Assembly: GCF_030813245.1 (NCBI RefSeq)
Contig: NZ_JAUSUA010000002.1
Span: 620,001 to 684,000 of the forward strand
Direction of reading: 5' to 3'
Length of the DNA stretch: 64,000 nt
Source: Alkalicoccobacillus murimartini
GTDB lineage: Bacteria > Bacillota > Bacilli > Bacillales > Bacillaceae_D
The translations under genes were made by a program, and so were the position numbers. The first letter of the stretch is position 1. Every line of letters starts with the position of its first letter. A model generated the notes under the pieces. That model saw only the letters and a list, made by a program, of their open reading frames with translations, was not told the DNA's origin and made no database searches. Positions 16,474-26,433 of this stretch are shown piece by piece.

Positions 16474-16627
16474 AAATCCCTCCTCACACTAATTGGTCCT
16501 GCATTTCCATTGTACGTTTAGTACCAACTATTCAGCAAGCTAATTAAAGCTTGCAAGCTCAATAGCGATGTAATAGGTTAGATAGGTACACCATGAGTAA
16601 TTTGCTAAGCGTAAATAGGAGGCCTTT

Positions 16628-17812
16628 ATGTCAAATGCACCACAACAGTCTGTAATTCAAACAAAAGACCACGTTCTATTCCTATCTACGGTTTTTTGTT
16701 TTTGGTTTGCTACTTATATTTACGTCCCTACATTTAGTCTGTACTTAGAATATAAACATTTCTCTTATTCGGCTATAGGCATGATTTTAGGTAGCTATGG
16801 AGTGACCCAGGTTTTACTACGCTTTCCACTAGGTATTTTATCTGATATTTTGCAGCATATTCGGAAGCAACTCTATATTGCAGGGTTTGCTGTCGCTATG
16901 ATTAGTGGGATCATTCTTGTTTATTTCGATTCGTTTGCGGCTATCTTAGCTGCCCGTCTTCTAGCAGGAATCACGGCTTCAATGTGGGTTATGGCCACGA
17001 TTCTTTATGCTCAGTATTTCGTTCGCTCTCATTCTTCTCGAGCGATGGGGACCCTGCAGTTCCTAACGGTTATGCCGCAATTTGCAAGCATGGCCCTTGC
17101 AGCACTTATTGTTCAAAGCTTCGGATGGACGCTTCCTTTTTGGATAGCTGTGGTCGCCTCATTCGTTGGATTCATTCTGGCATGTTTTATTAAAGTGATT
17201 CCACAGACACGACCGGAGGGACAAGTACGTATTAAACAATACATTTCGCAAACAATACGAGTCCCCTCCTTGCGATCCATTACCGTCTTATCTATGATTG
17301 GACATGCCATCTTGTTTATCACAATATTTGGGTTTACACCGTTATATGCAGCAAGTATCGGGATAACAGATGGTAGCTTGGTTTGGCTCGTTATTGCCTT
17401 TTTTATTCCACACGCTGCTGCATCATTAGGACTGGCTTTTGTTAAGTTACGAGATGCTTATATTGATCGAATTCTTCTAATTAGTTTTATTGGAACAGGG
17501 ATCGCTATGTTTGCTGTCCCCTTTACAAACAGCCTCATCAGTTTAAGCATTGTACATGCTGTCATTGGTTTAACACTTGGACTCTTACTTCCTTTGTTAC
17601 TCGGAAAAATAGCTGGTCTACCCGTTGATTCTCTTAGAACGTCTGTTATGGGCTTTTATCAATCATTTTATGCCTTAGGTATATTCCTCGGGCCACTTCT
17701 AGCAGGATCCATTGCTGAGTGGTTTGGATTAACTGAAATGTTCTGGTTCGGAGGAATTTTGGCTTTAATTGGACTACCCTTTCTTTTTGTCATTAGAAAA
17801 CGTATTGCTTGA
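16628..17812 (+). CDS. MFS transporter
   Basis: This 394-residue protein has 12 predicted hydrophobic helices and the MFS loop 2-3 signature in degenerate form (RFPLGILSDILQHIRKQ, residues about 62-80). It belongs to the drug/metabolite exporter-like MFS group, but no specific substrate can be assigned. ATG 16628 follows AGGAGG at 5 bp. It is divergent from rocD and is followed by a nested palindromic element. Confidence 0.8.
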   Translation: MSNAPQQSVIQTKDHVLFLSTVFCFWFATYIYVPTFSLYLEYKHFSYSAIGMILGSYGVTQVLLRFPLGILSDILQHIRKQLYIAGFAVAMISGIILVYFDSFAAILAARLLAGITASMWVMATILYAQYFVRSHSSRAMGTLQFLTVMPQFASMALAALIVQSFGWTLPFWIAVVASFVGFILACFIKVIPQTRPEGQVRIKQYISQTIRVPSLRSITVLSMIGHAILFITIFGFTPLYAASIGITDGSLVWLVIAFFIPHAAASLGLAFVKLRDAYIDRILLISFIGTGIAMFAVPFTNSLISLSIVHAVIGLTLGLLLPLLLGKIAGLPVDSLRTSVMGFYQSFYALGIFLGPLLAGSIAEWFGLTEMFWFGGILALIGLPFLFVIRKRIA

Positions 17813-17904
17813 GTGTGGTTAGTAAAGAAACAAGGAACAGTGCAACAACTCGTGTTAGAAGAAATGAAGAACGATAGCGCGTCATTAGAATACCACTAAT
17901 CAAG

Positions 17905-18017
17905 CGGACGAAAATGGAGGGCCGACACCTGCGGGATAAAAAGGCATATTGAAATAAACGGGCTTGCCCGGTTAGTTCAATGCCTTCCCGCGGTAAGCGT
18001 GCCCCCATTTTCGGGAG
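17905..18017. repeat. Nested GC-rich palindromic element 2
   Basis: Outer arms CGAAAATGG (17909-17917) and CCATTTTCG (18005-18013) surround CCTGCGGGA / TCCCGCGG, then AAGGCAT / ATGCCTT (17941-17947, 17980-17986), then CGGGC-TT-GCCCG at the centre. At least four nested stems are present and there is no coding capacity. The layout parallels the element at 10.3 kb, although the sequence differs. The remainder of 17813-18218 holds one terminator and nothing else recognised. Confidence 0.75.
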
Positions 18018-18137
18018 CGATAGCGAAAAGCCTTATATAGTTAGCCACTGAACCCTTCTTGCTGGAGTACCGGGTCATCTTACCAGCTCCTAAAACATCA
18101 GAGTATCTTTCTTAATGGGAGCTTATTCTTATATAAA

Positions 18138-18181
18138 AAGGCCAAGCAATAATGTCTGAAACATCATTGCTCGGCCTTTAA
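18138..18181. terminator. Bidirectional terminator between the MFS and DASS genes
   Basis: Arms AAAGGCCAAGCAAT and ATTGCTCGGCCTTT with an additional AATGT / ACAT pairing, A-rich on the left and T-rich on the right. It serves the convergent genes ending at 17812 and 18219. Confidence 0.85.
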
Positions 18182-18218
18182 TGTGTTTAAAAAACTTTCC
18201 TAATTGCGGTTATTCTGT

Positions 18219-19637
18219 TCACCATAATCCGATTATTTTCCACCAGATTCCACCAATTCCTAGCCATACAACAATATGAATAATAGAAATTAGAAAACCA
18301 AGTGACCACCACTTTTGTTGTGTCACATACCCTGCTCCAAAAAATGCTGGTGCAGGACCACTACCATAGTGCGTGGTGCAGCCGAACAAGTTACTAAAGA
18401 ACCCGAGTACTAGAGCAGATAATACAGGTGGTGCACCTGCCGCCACAATAACTGATAGAAACGCCGCATACATGGCACTAACATGAGCCGTGTTGCTCGC
18501 AAAGAAATAATGAGAATAAAAATACACAACAGCTAAAATAACTAACGTATAGGTCCAACCAAGCCCTTGAACAGCTCCTTGCATAAGATCACTGAACCAT
18601 GGAATCATCCCTAAGCTATTTAAATAGCTGGCCATCATGACCAAAACCGAAAACCAGACTAGCGTATCCCAAGCCCCTTCTTCCTTCTTAATATCTGACC
18701 ATGAAAGTACCTGAGTCAGAAGTAAAATAACAAGGCCAATAAAAGCAGCTACGGTTGCATCAATTCCAAAGGTAGTTCCGCCTATCCATAAGACTAAAAG
18801 AATGATGAATACCGAAATCATAAACCATTCTTCACGCTTAAGTGAGCCCATTTCCTTTAACTTTTCTTTCGCCATCGTTGGAGCTTTAGGTGTTTCTTTG
18901 ACTTCTGGAGGATAAAGCTTATAGATAACTAAAGGAATAATGAATAAGCTAATTAAACCAGGGACAATAGCTGCCAGCATCCAGCCCGTCCAAGTAATCT
19001 CCACTCCTGTTATATCACTCGCTAGTTGAACTGCTAATGGATTTGCTGCCATAGCAGTTAAAAACATAGCTGAGGTGATCATATCCCCTTGAAAAGAAGA
19101 CTTAACTAAGAAGGCGCCAATCTTACGTTCTGTCCCATCTCCAACTCTAGAACCATACGCCTCAGACAAAGAACGAATGATTGGCATAATGATTCCGCCT
19201 GCTCGAGCTGTATTAGAAGGCATAGCGGGAGACAGCATCAAATCACTGGCAATCAATGAATAAGAAAGCCCAAGTGTCTTTTTTCCAAATAGATAAACAA
19301 ATAAATAAGCAACTCTTGCTCCGAGTCCTGTTTTAATAAATCCTCTTGATATGAAAAAAGCAATAACGATTAACCATATCGTCTTATTTTGAAACCCACT
19401 TAAAGCCTCTTCAATTTCAAGTGTATTTGTTAACACAACGGCTGTGAGACCCATAATTGCTACACTGCCCATGGGTAGCGGCTTAATAATTAATCCAATG
19501 ATCGTTGCTACAAAGATAGAAAATAAATGCCAAGCTTGCTGATCCAATCCTGCTGGAGTCGGAATAAACCAAAGAATTGCTCCAATTGCAATCGTTATGA
19601 ATAAATGCAAATAACGTACCTCAGATGTCTTGTTCAT
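18219..19637 (-). CDS. DASS-family anion:Na+ symporter (2-oxoglutarate/malate translocator type)
   Basis: This 472-residue membrane protein belongs to the CitT/SODiT1/YflS branch of the DASS family: ISRGFIKTGLGARVAYLFVY, SPAMPSNTARAGGIIMPI, a mid-protein hydrophilic loop with KEKLKEMGSLKREEW, and ATHVSAMYAAF-like SNTAHVSAMYAAF near the C terminus with SNLFGCTTHYGSGPAP. The likely cargo is malate, 2-oxoglutarate or a related di/tricarboxylate. It is distinct from the SLC13 carrier at 3.9 kb, which has the other DASS architecture. No regulator is adjacent. Confidence 0.85.
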   Translation of the reverse strand: MNKTSEVRYLHLFITIAIGAILWFIPTPAGLDQQAWHLFSIFVATIIGLIIKPLPMGSVAIMGLTAVVLTNTLEIEEALSGFQNKTIWLIVIAFFISRGFIKTGLGARVAYLFVYLFGKKTLGLSYSLIASDLMLSPAMPSNTARAGGIIMPIIRSLSEAYGSRVGDGTERKIGAFLVKSSFQGDMITSAMFLTAMAANPLAVQLASDITGVEITWTGWMLAAIVPGLISLFIIPLVIYKLYPPEVKETPKAPTMAKEKLKEMGSLKREEWFMISVFIILLVLWIGGTTFGIDATVAAFIGLVILLLTQVLSWSDIKKEEGAWDTLVWFSVLVMMASYLNSLGMIPWFSDLMQGAVQGLGWTYTLVILAVVYFYSHYFFASNTAHVSAMYAAFLSVIVAAGAPPVLSALVLGFFSNLFGCTTHYGSGPAPAFFGAGYVTQQKWWSLGFLISIIHIVVWLGIGGIWWKIIGLW

Positions 19638-19749
19638 TTTCCCACTCCATTAAGAACACTCTTTTGGTTAATACGGACAAAACTATATCATTTATTAGTG
19701 TTTGATAAAAGAAGATCGCCATTCATTTATTGCTTTATTTAATTAAAAA

Positions 19750-19793
19750 ATAAAAAACACACGAATCATCAATTGATAATCCATGTGTTCATT
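19750..19793 (-). terminator. Terminator of the DhaL-like gene
   Basis: Minus-strand arms AACACATGGATTATCAA and TTGATGATTCGTGTGTT form a long stem with few mismatches, followed by TTTTTATTTTTT. It lies about 40 bp after the DhaL stop. Confidence 0.85.
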
Positions 19794-19833
19794 TTGAGCG
19801 ATCGTAAACAGCTCTATGAAAGTCCTTTTTCTA

Positions 19834-20454
19834 TTATTGATTCCCTTGTTCAAATGCTTTTGTTAATGATAAGAACAAATGGTAACTTGATACGATACCT
19901 GGATCAAGAAAACCAACCGAATTTGATCCATACTCTGACGCTTGACCTTTTTGCGCTACGAGCCTTTTAGAGGATTTCAGTGCACTTTTGGCTGCGTCTT
20001 CAAACACTAATGAACTTGGATGATCTTTGCTTTGTATCGAATCTGCCACAGATGACCACACGTCTACTAATGTTTTATCTCCCCTTTTGGTTTGACCTAC
20101 TTCTTTCATTTTTTCGACAGCCGCCTGTAGCGCCTCACCAAATTGAGTAATAGACACGTCCTTTCCATTTAGATGATCAGACATTTCCATAAATGCTTCT
20201 CCGTATAAAGGAATGGATGAAGACTCTGACTCAGTCTTTAGTGTTTGTCCGACATATTCGAATATCTGTTCAAGTGTGTCCAGCTTTTGTAGCTCTTCTG
20301 ACTTTATCCCAGAAAATCCGTTTGCAACATGCTGCCCATGATCCCCATCTCCAACATCTTTATCTAGTAGTGACAGATACTCGTTAACTTCAAAAAGCTC
20401 CTGAGTGCTTATTCGAAACCAAGATTTGGCTACATCACTTGTGAAAAATTCCAT
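19834..20454 (-). CDS. DhaL/DAK2-domain protein (dihydroxyacetone kinase ADP-binding subunit type)
   Basis: The product, about 206 residues, is a lone DAK2 (DhaL) domain. It has the Mg-ADP signature DVGDGDHGQHVANGF (usually DxGDGDHGxNMxxGF), GDKTLVDVW (usual GDKTMLDAL) and a C-terminal SNSVGFLDPG, matching the LG-S-GHxDPGA motif. DhaL normally phosphorylates dihydroxyacetone bound on DhaK, using DhaM or ATP. No dhaK or dhaM lies nearby, so its partner and substrate are unknown. The second ATG (20454) has a better-spaced AAGAAGGG than the first (20463), which abuts that site. Confidence 0.75.
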   Translation of the reverse strand: MEFFTSDVAKSWFRISTQELFEVNEYLSLLDKDVGDGDHGQHVANGFSGIKSEELQKLDTLEQIFEYVGQTLKTESESSSIPLYGEAFMEMSDHLNGKDVSITQFGEALQAAVEKMKEVGQTKRGDKTLVDVWSSVADSIQSKDHPSSLVFEDAAKSALKSSKRLVAQKGQASEYGSNSVGFLDPGIVSSYHLFLSLTKAFEQGNQ

Positions 20455-20545
20455 GCGAATCATCCCTTCTTAAACTATTCTCTACTATTTCTTACATACC
20501 CGAATGGATTCATATTAAAAACAACGTGGACAAATCAAAAGTATC

Positions 20546-20586
20546 CAATAAAAAGACGAATCATCCAATTAGGACCATTCGTCTAT
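20546..20586 (-). terminator. Terminator of the MHYT-GGDEF-EAL gene
   Basis: Arms AGACGAAT and ATTCGTCT, loop about 15 bases, minus-strand T-run TTTTTATT. It lies between the stop at 20614 and the next gene. Confidence 0.85.
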
Positions 20587-20613
20587 TTGTTTCATTTTCT
20601 TTTATTCGAGCGC

Positions 20614-23022
20614 CTATTCCAAAACGGCTCTTCGCATATAATGTATTTCTACATCTTCTGCAGTAAGTGGTTTACTAAAGTAATATCCTTGAATTTCCAT
20701 TGATTTGTTTGGTAGTAGAAAATCAAGTTGATCCTTTGTTTCAATTCCTTCAGCTGTCACTTCCATGTTTAAATGTTTAGCCATTGAAATGATCGTAGAT
20801 ACGATGGCTTTGTCGTGCTCGTTATTCGTGATATCCATAATAAATGAACGATCAATTTTCAAGCGATTGATTGGAAATTGTTTAAGGTAGCTTAATGAGC
20901 TATAACCAGTCCCAAAGTCGTCGAGACTAATCTTCACACCAAGATTGCTCAGCTTCTGTAGTGTTAAAGTTGACGTTTTAGCATCCATCATCATACTCTC
21001 GGTGATCTCCAGTTCTAAGAACTTTGGTTCTAGCCCTGTATCTACTAAGATGGATTGAATATGCTGTTCAAAGTTTAATTGATGAAACTGCTGGGATGAA
21101 AGATTAACTGCTATCGGAATCTGCAAACCTCCCTTATCCTGCCATGTTTTCATTTGTGAGCAGGCCTTCTTTAAGACCCATGTCCCTATATCAAAGATAA
21201 GCCCAGTTTCTTCAGCAATGGGTAAGAATAAGCCAGGAGGTATCAGTCCTCTTTGAGGATGCTGCCACCTAACTAGAGCCTCCATTCCTAATACTACTTC
21301 TCCATCCACACTAAACTTAGGCTGATAATGCAGAACCAATTCATTATTAGCTATGCCTCTTCTTAATTCAGACTCTAGTTCTAGCTTTTCTTCAAGGTGT
21401 TCATTTAAAGACTTCGTATAAAATTGATATCCGTTCTTGAAGTTTTTCTTCACTTCATACATAGCCGTATCTGCATGTTTGATTAATTCTCCAGCTGCTT
21501 CTCCATGCTCTGGATAGATGGCTATACCAATACTTGCAGAGATATAAAAATCATGTTCTTTTAGGTGAAATGGTTTTTGAATAAGAGTTAAGATCTGTTC
21601 AGCAAAAGACTCAACTGTTTTTATATCAAGATAATTTTTGTACACAATAACGAATTCATCCCCACCTAGCCTTGCTAAAATGGCATCGTCATTTTTTATT
21701 TGATTACTTATACGTTTACTAACCTTTTGCAAAAATAAATCACCATACATATGGCCTAGAGAGTCGTTAATCATTTTAAAGCGGTCAATATCCAGCGCCA
21801 ATACAACAAATGGATCTCCCGTTTGATTACTATCTTGTACTGCTTTTTCGATTAAATGGTTGAATCTCCGGCGATTTGGAAGTCCTGTCAGTTCATCATG
21901 ATAAGCTAAATGCTGGATTTGCTTTTTCGTCTGTTTTTCCAACGTAATATCTCGCATCATAATATGTGTTCCTGCTACTTTTCGATTGATAATTACAGGG
22001 ACATGCATTAAGTTCAGATCTATTTTTGCTCCATCGGGTCGGATGTACACTGTGTCATAGTTTTTACGTTTAAATTGCTGAAATTCCTTATCACTACATC
22101 CTTCAATTAACCCTATTTCAGTTACTGGCTGTTGAAGAAAATGTGCTGTATTCATCCCTGTAATCTTCTCGACAGCTGGATTCACATGTAGAATCTTACC
22201 TTCGTGACTAACTGAAATAATGCCATCTATATTATGGTCATATAACGAGCGATACCAGCGTTCATGTCGTTCAATATCAAAATCTTTGTCACTCAGACGT
22301 TTATTCAGAAGAGACGTTAGGATTGTGATTGTTAAGGTCAGGAGTGTAGCTGCCCCGATTCCATAGGCAATTCCTTGTGGCTGCAGCAAGCCTGAATTAA
22401 GCTCTACAGAATTAGAGACATTAAATGAAGCGGCCGCCATGCCTGTATAATGCATTCCAGTTATGGCCACTGCCATAATCATGCCACTACCCACTTTAAA
22501 CCATACAGCATATGGGGATTGTGTATCTCTTAGTTTAAGCAGTAACCATAACGCAGCGAACGATGCTAATGCAGCAATCGCTACCGATAGCATGACAATT
22601 CCCCAATCATATGAAATCTCAAGAGACATAGCTGCCATTCCTACATAGTGCATACCAGATATCGCTGCTGCCATAAGTAGCCCACTAGCGAATAGTCTCC
22701 CTGAACGATTCTCTTTGTGTAAACCTACAATTGATAAGGCGATAGCTGAGGCGATAATAGCAAAAATGATCGAAAGAATCACAGTTCCTATATGATAAAA
22801 AACTGGAATGGGGAATGAGAACGCCAGCATTCCAACAAAATGCATAGACCATATGCCTATTCCCATGGAGAAGGCTCCACATAGAAGCCAAACAATCTTT
22901 ATCTTTCCCTTTCCAGCTTGAATTCGACCTGCTAGATCAAGTGCGGAATAGGAAGTAGCTGTAGCAATAATAAAAGATAAAAAGACAAGCGGTAAACTAT
23001 ACGAACCATGTAAATGTTCCAT
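20614..23022 (-). CDS. MHYT-PAS-GGDEF-EAL cyclic-di-GMP signalling protein (YkoW-like)
   Basis: This 802-residue protein has seven N-terminal helices carrying three MHYT-type motifs (MHFVGMLAF, MHYVGMAAM, MHYTGMAAA; residues 1-225), proposed in the family to bind metal and sense a diatomic gas. A PAS domain follows (about 255-370), then GGDEF with intact active site ARLGGDEFVI (about 375-535) and EAL with EALVRW and DDFGTGYSSLSYLKQ (about 545-795). Both catalytic motifs look intact, so diguanylate cyclase and phosphodiesterase activity are both possible. Architecture and length resemble B. subtilis YkoW. It is transcribed alone. Confidence 0.92.
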   Translation of the reverse strand: MEHLHGSYSLPLVFLSFIIATATSYSALDLAGRIQAGKGKIKIVWLLCGAFSMGIGIWSMHFVGMLAFSFPIPVFYHIGTVILSIIFAIIASAIALSIVGLHKENRSGRLFASGLLMAAAISGMHYVGMAAMSLEISYDWGIVMLSVAIAALASFAALWLLLKLRDTQSPYAVWFKVGSGMIMAVAITGMHYTGMAAASFNVSNSVELNSGLLQPQGIAYGIGAATLLTLTITILTSLLNKRLSDKDFDIERHERWYRSLYDHNIDGIISVSHEGKILHVNPAVEKITGMNTAHFLQQPVTEIGLIEGCSDKEFQQFKRKNYDTVYIRPDGAKIDLNLMHVPVIINRKVAGTHIMMRDITLEKQTKKQIQHLAYHDELTGLPNRRRFNHLIEKAVQDSNQTGDPFVVLALDIDRFKMINDSLGHMYGDLFLQKVSKRISNQIKNDDAILARLGGDEFVIVYKNYLDIKTVESFAEQILTLIQKPFHLKEHDFYISASIGIAIYPEHGEAAGELIKHADTAMYEVKKNFKNGYQFYTKSLNEHLEEKLELESELRRGIANNELVLHYQPKFSVDGEVVLGMEALVRWQHPQRGLIPPGLFLPIAEETGLIFDIGTWVLKKACSQMKTWQDKGGLQIPIAVNLSSQQFHQLNFEQHIQSILVDTGLEPKFLELEITESMMMDAKTSTLTLQKLSNLGVKISLDDFGTGYSSLSYLKQFPINRLKIDRSFIMDITNNEHDKAIVSTIISMAKHLNMEVTAEGIETKDQLDFLLPNKSMEIQGYYFSKPLTAEDVEIHYMRRAVLE

Positions 23023-23264
23023 ATTATGAGCTCCTTCAGTTCAAACCCACCCAAAATAGTTGGGCCGTACGTGTTTATGTCATGCTATTAATAAAACGCA
23101 ATATTAGATCTATAAGATCACAACTATAGACCTATTTTAGCATAAAAAATGAAACAGGATGTATTATTACAAACCATTCTCTATAGTTGTTTTCAAGTTA
23201 ACTGAATGAGGGTAGGATATAGGGGTTAGGTATAGTTCGCACACCAAAGAAGGAGCACAGGACG

Positions 23265-24284
23265 ATGGATAAACGCGTTAGATGGATTGATACAGCTAAA
23301 GGTATTGGGATCATCCTAGTTGTTATGAGCCATGCCCCTATTAATGATACGTTTAAAGATTTTTTATTTGCTTTTCATATGCCTTTATTTTTTTATTTAT
23401 CTGGGATTGTCTACAAAACATCAACGATATCGCCAGGTTCGTTTTTGCTAAAGAAAGCCAGAGGACTACTACTCCCTTACTTTTTGTTTTCATTTATCAC
23501 GTATGTATTGTGGTTTTTTGTTACACGTCATTTCCCTTTCACGTCGGGTGATGATGTCGATCCAGTTGTACCCTTTTCAGGTATCTTCATTTCTACACCG
23601 CAGGATTATCAACTTACCTACAATCCAGCTATATGGTTCTTAACCTGCTTATTTGTGGTTGAAGTTCTATTTTACTTTTATGATCGTATTAGCAAAGGCC
23701 GTGGATTGCCTATTTTCCTAATTAGTTGTGGCATTTTGGGTTACGCCAGCTCCATGTTATTTGAGTCGAATGCCTTACCTTGGAGTATACTTGTTGCACT
23801 TACAGCCATTGTCTTTTACGGACTTGGTTATCTAACAAAACACGTTTGGTCAACGATTTCATGGCCGTTTGTCATACCTGCTGTCAGCTTACTTTTCTTC
23901 GTGACATATGTAGCTCATACGTTTAATAGCGAAAGGATTGACATGAGAGGGAATGTCTATGGAGAGGTTTGGTTCTTCTATCTCGGAGCCATAGCAGGCG
24001 CTGTAGCGATCATCCTGCTTGCCCATAAGTTAGCTCGATTTAATTTCCTTGTGTATCTGGGACAATTCTCTATCGTTATTTTAGTATTACACTTTACTGC
24101 CCTTAACCTTGTCAAAGCATCTGTTTATTATGGGTTAGGATACGAGATGAGTGATACAACAACGTTACCTTGGACGTTATTTTATACCACGGTCACTTTA
24201 TTGCTTATGATCCCATGTATTATGTTTCTCAAACAGTTTCCTATGTTGTTAGGTAAAGGACGGAAAAAGACAAAAACGCCATAG
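23265..24284 (+). CDS. Membrane acyltransferase (acyltransferase 3 family)
   Basis: This 339-residue protein has 9 to 10 hydrophobic helices and the acyltransferase-3 opening, RVRWIDTAKGIGIILVVMSH (residues 4-23), with the catalytic-type His at the end of helix 1; FHMPLFFYLSG follows in helix 2. The family O-acetylates or acylates cell-surface carbohydrates. The LtaS-type gene ends immediately downstream in convergent orientation, so a role in envelope modification is plausible but not shown. GGAG lies 9 bp before the ATG. Confidence 0.85.
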   Translation: MDKRVRWIDTAKGIGIILVVMSHAPINDTFKDFLFAFHMPLFFYLSGIVYKTSTISPGSFLLKKARGLLLPYFLFSFITYVLWFFVTRHFPFTSGDDVDPVVPFSGIFISTPQDYQLTYNPAIWFLTCLFVVEVLFYFYDRISKGRGLPIFLISCGILGYASSMLFESNALPWSILVALTAIVFYGLGYLTKHVWSTISWPFVIPAVSLLFFVTYVAHTFNSERIDMRGNVYGEVWFFYLGAIAGAVAIILLAHKLARFNFLVYLGQFSIVILVLHFTALNLVKASVYYGLGYEMSDTTTLPWTLFYTTVTLLLMIPCIMFLKQFPMLLGKGRKKTKTP

Positions 24285-24327
24285 AAAAATCCGCTGTCAC
24301 CTTTTAGGTAACAGCGGATTTTTTTAA
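24285..24327. terminator. Bidirectional terminator between acyltransferase and LtaS-type genes
   Basis: Perfect-stem hairpin AAAAATCCGCTGT-C-ACC / GGT-A-ACAGCGGATTTTT with a 4-base loop and A/T flanks. It overlaps the last codons of the minus-strand gene. Confidence 0.92.
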
Positions 24328-26264
24328 TTATCTTCCTGGTCAGTGCCTCTAGCATCGTTCTCTCCATAGTCATATTGCTTTGGATCGGTTGGTTCAAATC
24401 CAGGAATCTCATGAAAACGAAGTAGATCTTGATACAAAACTTCATCAGAAAGCTGCAGCTGTTCATCTACTTTCTCTTTCAAACGAGCTGTTTCTTCATT
24501 TGGTTCTACTTCTTCACCAGAGTCCGTGTCATACACGGTACCTCCGACATTTGTATATTCAGGTGAGACAAAGCCACCATCCCGGAAAGCCACAGTCTCG
24601 TCATGTTCATCAGAGAATAGGTCTGTTCCGAAGGTCATGTACTTTTTATGATCAATTCCTTGTAGATGAAGCAACGTTGGCATCACATCAATCTCTCCAC
24701 CATATGTGTGGTTCACTCCACCCTCTTCACCGGGTACACGAATCATTAGGGGAACGCGTTGATTCTGGGCATTTTGATATGGAGTAATTTCCGTTCCAAG
24801 TACCTCTGCCATCGCACGATTATGGTTCTCTGATATCCCTTGGTGATCTCCGTAAATCATAATAATTGAGTCATCATACAGGCCTGCCTCTTTTAACTCA
24901 CCAAAAAATTCTTCCACTGCTTCATCTAGATAACGGGCCGTTTGGAAATAACCATCAACTGTTTTATCCCCAGTTGTGCCTCGATCTAGCGTCGCATCTT
25001 CTTCATCCAAAATAAACGGATAATGATTGGTTAGTGTTAACAAGTGTGCATAAAAAGGTTGTTCCAAGGATTGCAGCATCGGAATTGATTCCTCAAAAAA
25101 TGGCTTATCTTTCAGCCCGAGATTCACTACCGACTCATCATCCATATTATATGAACTGGCATCAAAAAACGTATCTATGCCAAATTGTTTATATATCTGA
25201 TCACGATTCCAAAATGACTTATAGTCACCATGAAGAATGGCACTAGTGTAATTCTCTTCGCTGTTAAGGATAGCAGGAAGGGATTGATACGTATTTTGAC
25301 CTTTAGTCACAAAAGCAGCACCAGTTGGTAGACCAAACATGCTGTTATCTAATATCAACTCTGCGTCAGCTGTTTTTCCCTGACCCGTCTGATGAAAGAA
25401 ATTATCAAAATAATTCATGTCTTCCCCACCATGCGCCAAATCATTTAGGAAAGGCGTAACTTCCTCTCCATTTAGTTCATAATCAATCAAAAATGACTGA
25501 AAGCTCTCCAAGTGAATCTTGATGATATTCTTCCCTTGGCCTTTACCAAACATCTTCTCGTCTGGTTCTGCATAATGTGAGCTTGTGTAATGCTTAGCAT
25601 TCGACAGATCATCACTACTTGCGTAAGCCCTTTGAGATTCCATTTGAGCAGTCTGCACACCATCATAGACAGTGTAGTTATACAAACCAAGATATTTAAC
25701 GATGTAATTACGGTCAAATGTACGCGTAAGAAGTTGAGGTCGATCAATTTCTGCCAAAGTAAGGTTCAAAGTAAAGATAGCAATCCCCGCGATAATGGCC
25801 GTTGAAGCCAAGCTTTTTCTGAACTTAGTTTCGCTAATTGCTTTATTTCGAAGGAGCCATAACAAAAGAACAGCCAAATCGATGAAATAAAGCACGTCGT
25901 ACCCGTACATAGTAGAAAAAATACCTTCTGACATATTGCCAACATTGTCGGTTTGAAGCAAATTAGGCAAAGTCAAAAAATCATCAAAAAAACGATAAAA
26001 CATAATATTTGAGTACAAAACAATGGTCATTGCTGTACTCATTCCAAAAATCCACCAGCATGCTCGTTTTCCTTTCGCAAACAAAGCAAAACCAAATAAG
26101 ATGACGGCCGCGCTAATTGGATTAATAAGTAATAAAAATTCCTGAAGCATTCCTTTTACGCCCAAATTAAATTCAATCTTATATGAGAGATAGGTCTTGA
26201 TCCAAAGAAGGATGACAGCAAGCAGGAAAAAACCACCCTTGCTGCTTCGTAGTGTTTTCATCAT
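24324..26264 (-). CDS. LTA synthase family protein (lipoteichoic acid synthase type)
   Basis: The product, about 646 residues, has five N-terminal helices (residues 8-190) then an extracellular sulfatase-fold domain. Catalytic residues are visible: KIHLESFQSF with the metal-binding Glu, FHQTGQGKTADAE with the nucleophilic Thr, and a late MIYGDHQG Asp-His metal pair. These enzymes polymerise glycerol phosphate from phosphatidylglycerol onto a glycolipid anchor. B. subtilis has four paralogues (LtaS, YfnI, YqgS, YvgJ), and which this matches is not decided. ATG 26264 is preferred because the earlier in-frame start would add an unlikely N terminus. Confidence 0.88.
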   Translation of the reverse strand: MMKTLRSSKGGFFLLAVILLWIKTYLSYKIEFNLGVKGMLQEFLLLINPISAAVILFGFALFAKGKRACWWIFGMSTAMTIVLYSNIMFYRFFDDFLTLPNLLQTDNVGNMSEGIFSTMYGYDVLYFIDLAVLLLWLLRNKAISETKFRKSLASTAIIAGIAIFTLNLTLAEIDRPQLLTRTFDRNYIVKYLGLYNYTVYDGVQTAQMESQRAYASSDDLSNAKHYTSSHYAEPDEKMFGKGQGKNIIKIHLESFQSFLIDYELNGEEVTPFLNDLAHGGEDMNYFDNFFHQTGQGKTADAELILDNSMFGLPTGAAFVTKGQNTYQSLPAILNSEENYTSAILHGDYKSFWNRDQIYKQFGIDTFFDASSYNMDDESVVNLGLKDKPFFEESIPMLQSLEQPFYAHLLTLTNHYPFILDEEDATLDRGTTGDKTVDGYFQTARYLDEAVEEFFGELKEAGLYDDSIIMIYGDHQGISENHNRAMAEVLGTEITPYQNAQNQRVPLMIRVPGEEGGVNHTYGGEIDVMPTLLHLQGIDHKKYMTFGTDLFSDEHDETVAFRDGGFVSPEYTNVGGTVYDTDSGEEVEPNEETARLKEKVDEQLQLSDEVLYQDLLRFHEIPGFEPTDPKQYDYGENDARGTDQEDN

Positions 26265-26433
26265 GCAACTCTTCTTTCTTTTCTTAATCAACGACAAATA
26301 ATGTTCATAATTGTAGGACGGCAAACCTAAAGTGACAAGTATCAAAATTAGCCATATATCCGCTTATTTTAGAGAAATAAGCTTGTAAAACGATCTCATG
26401 CACTCATTTCTTGGTCTCAATCCTTCTCACACA

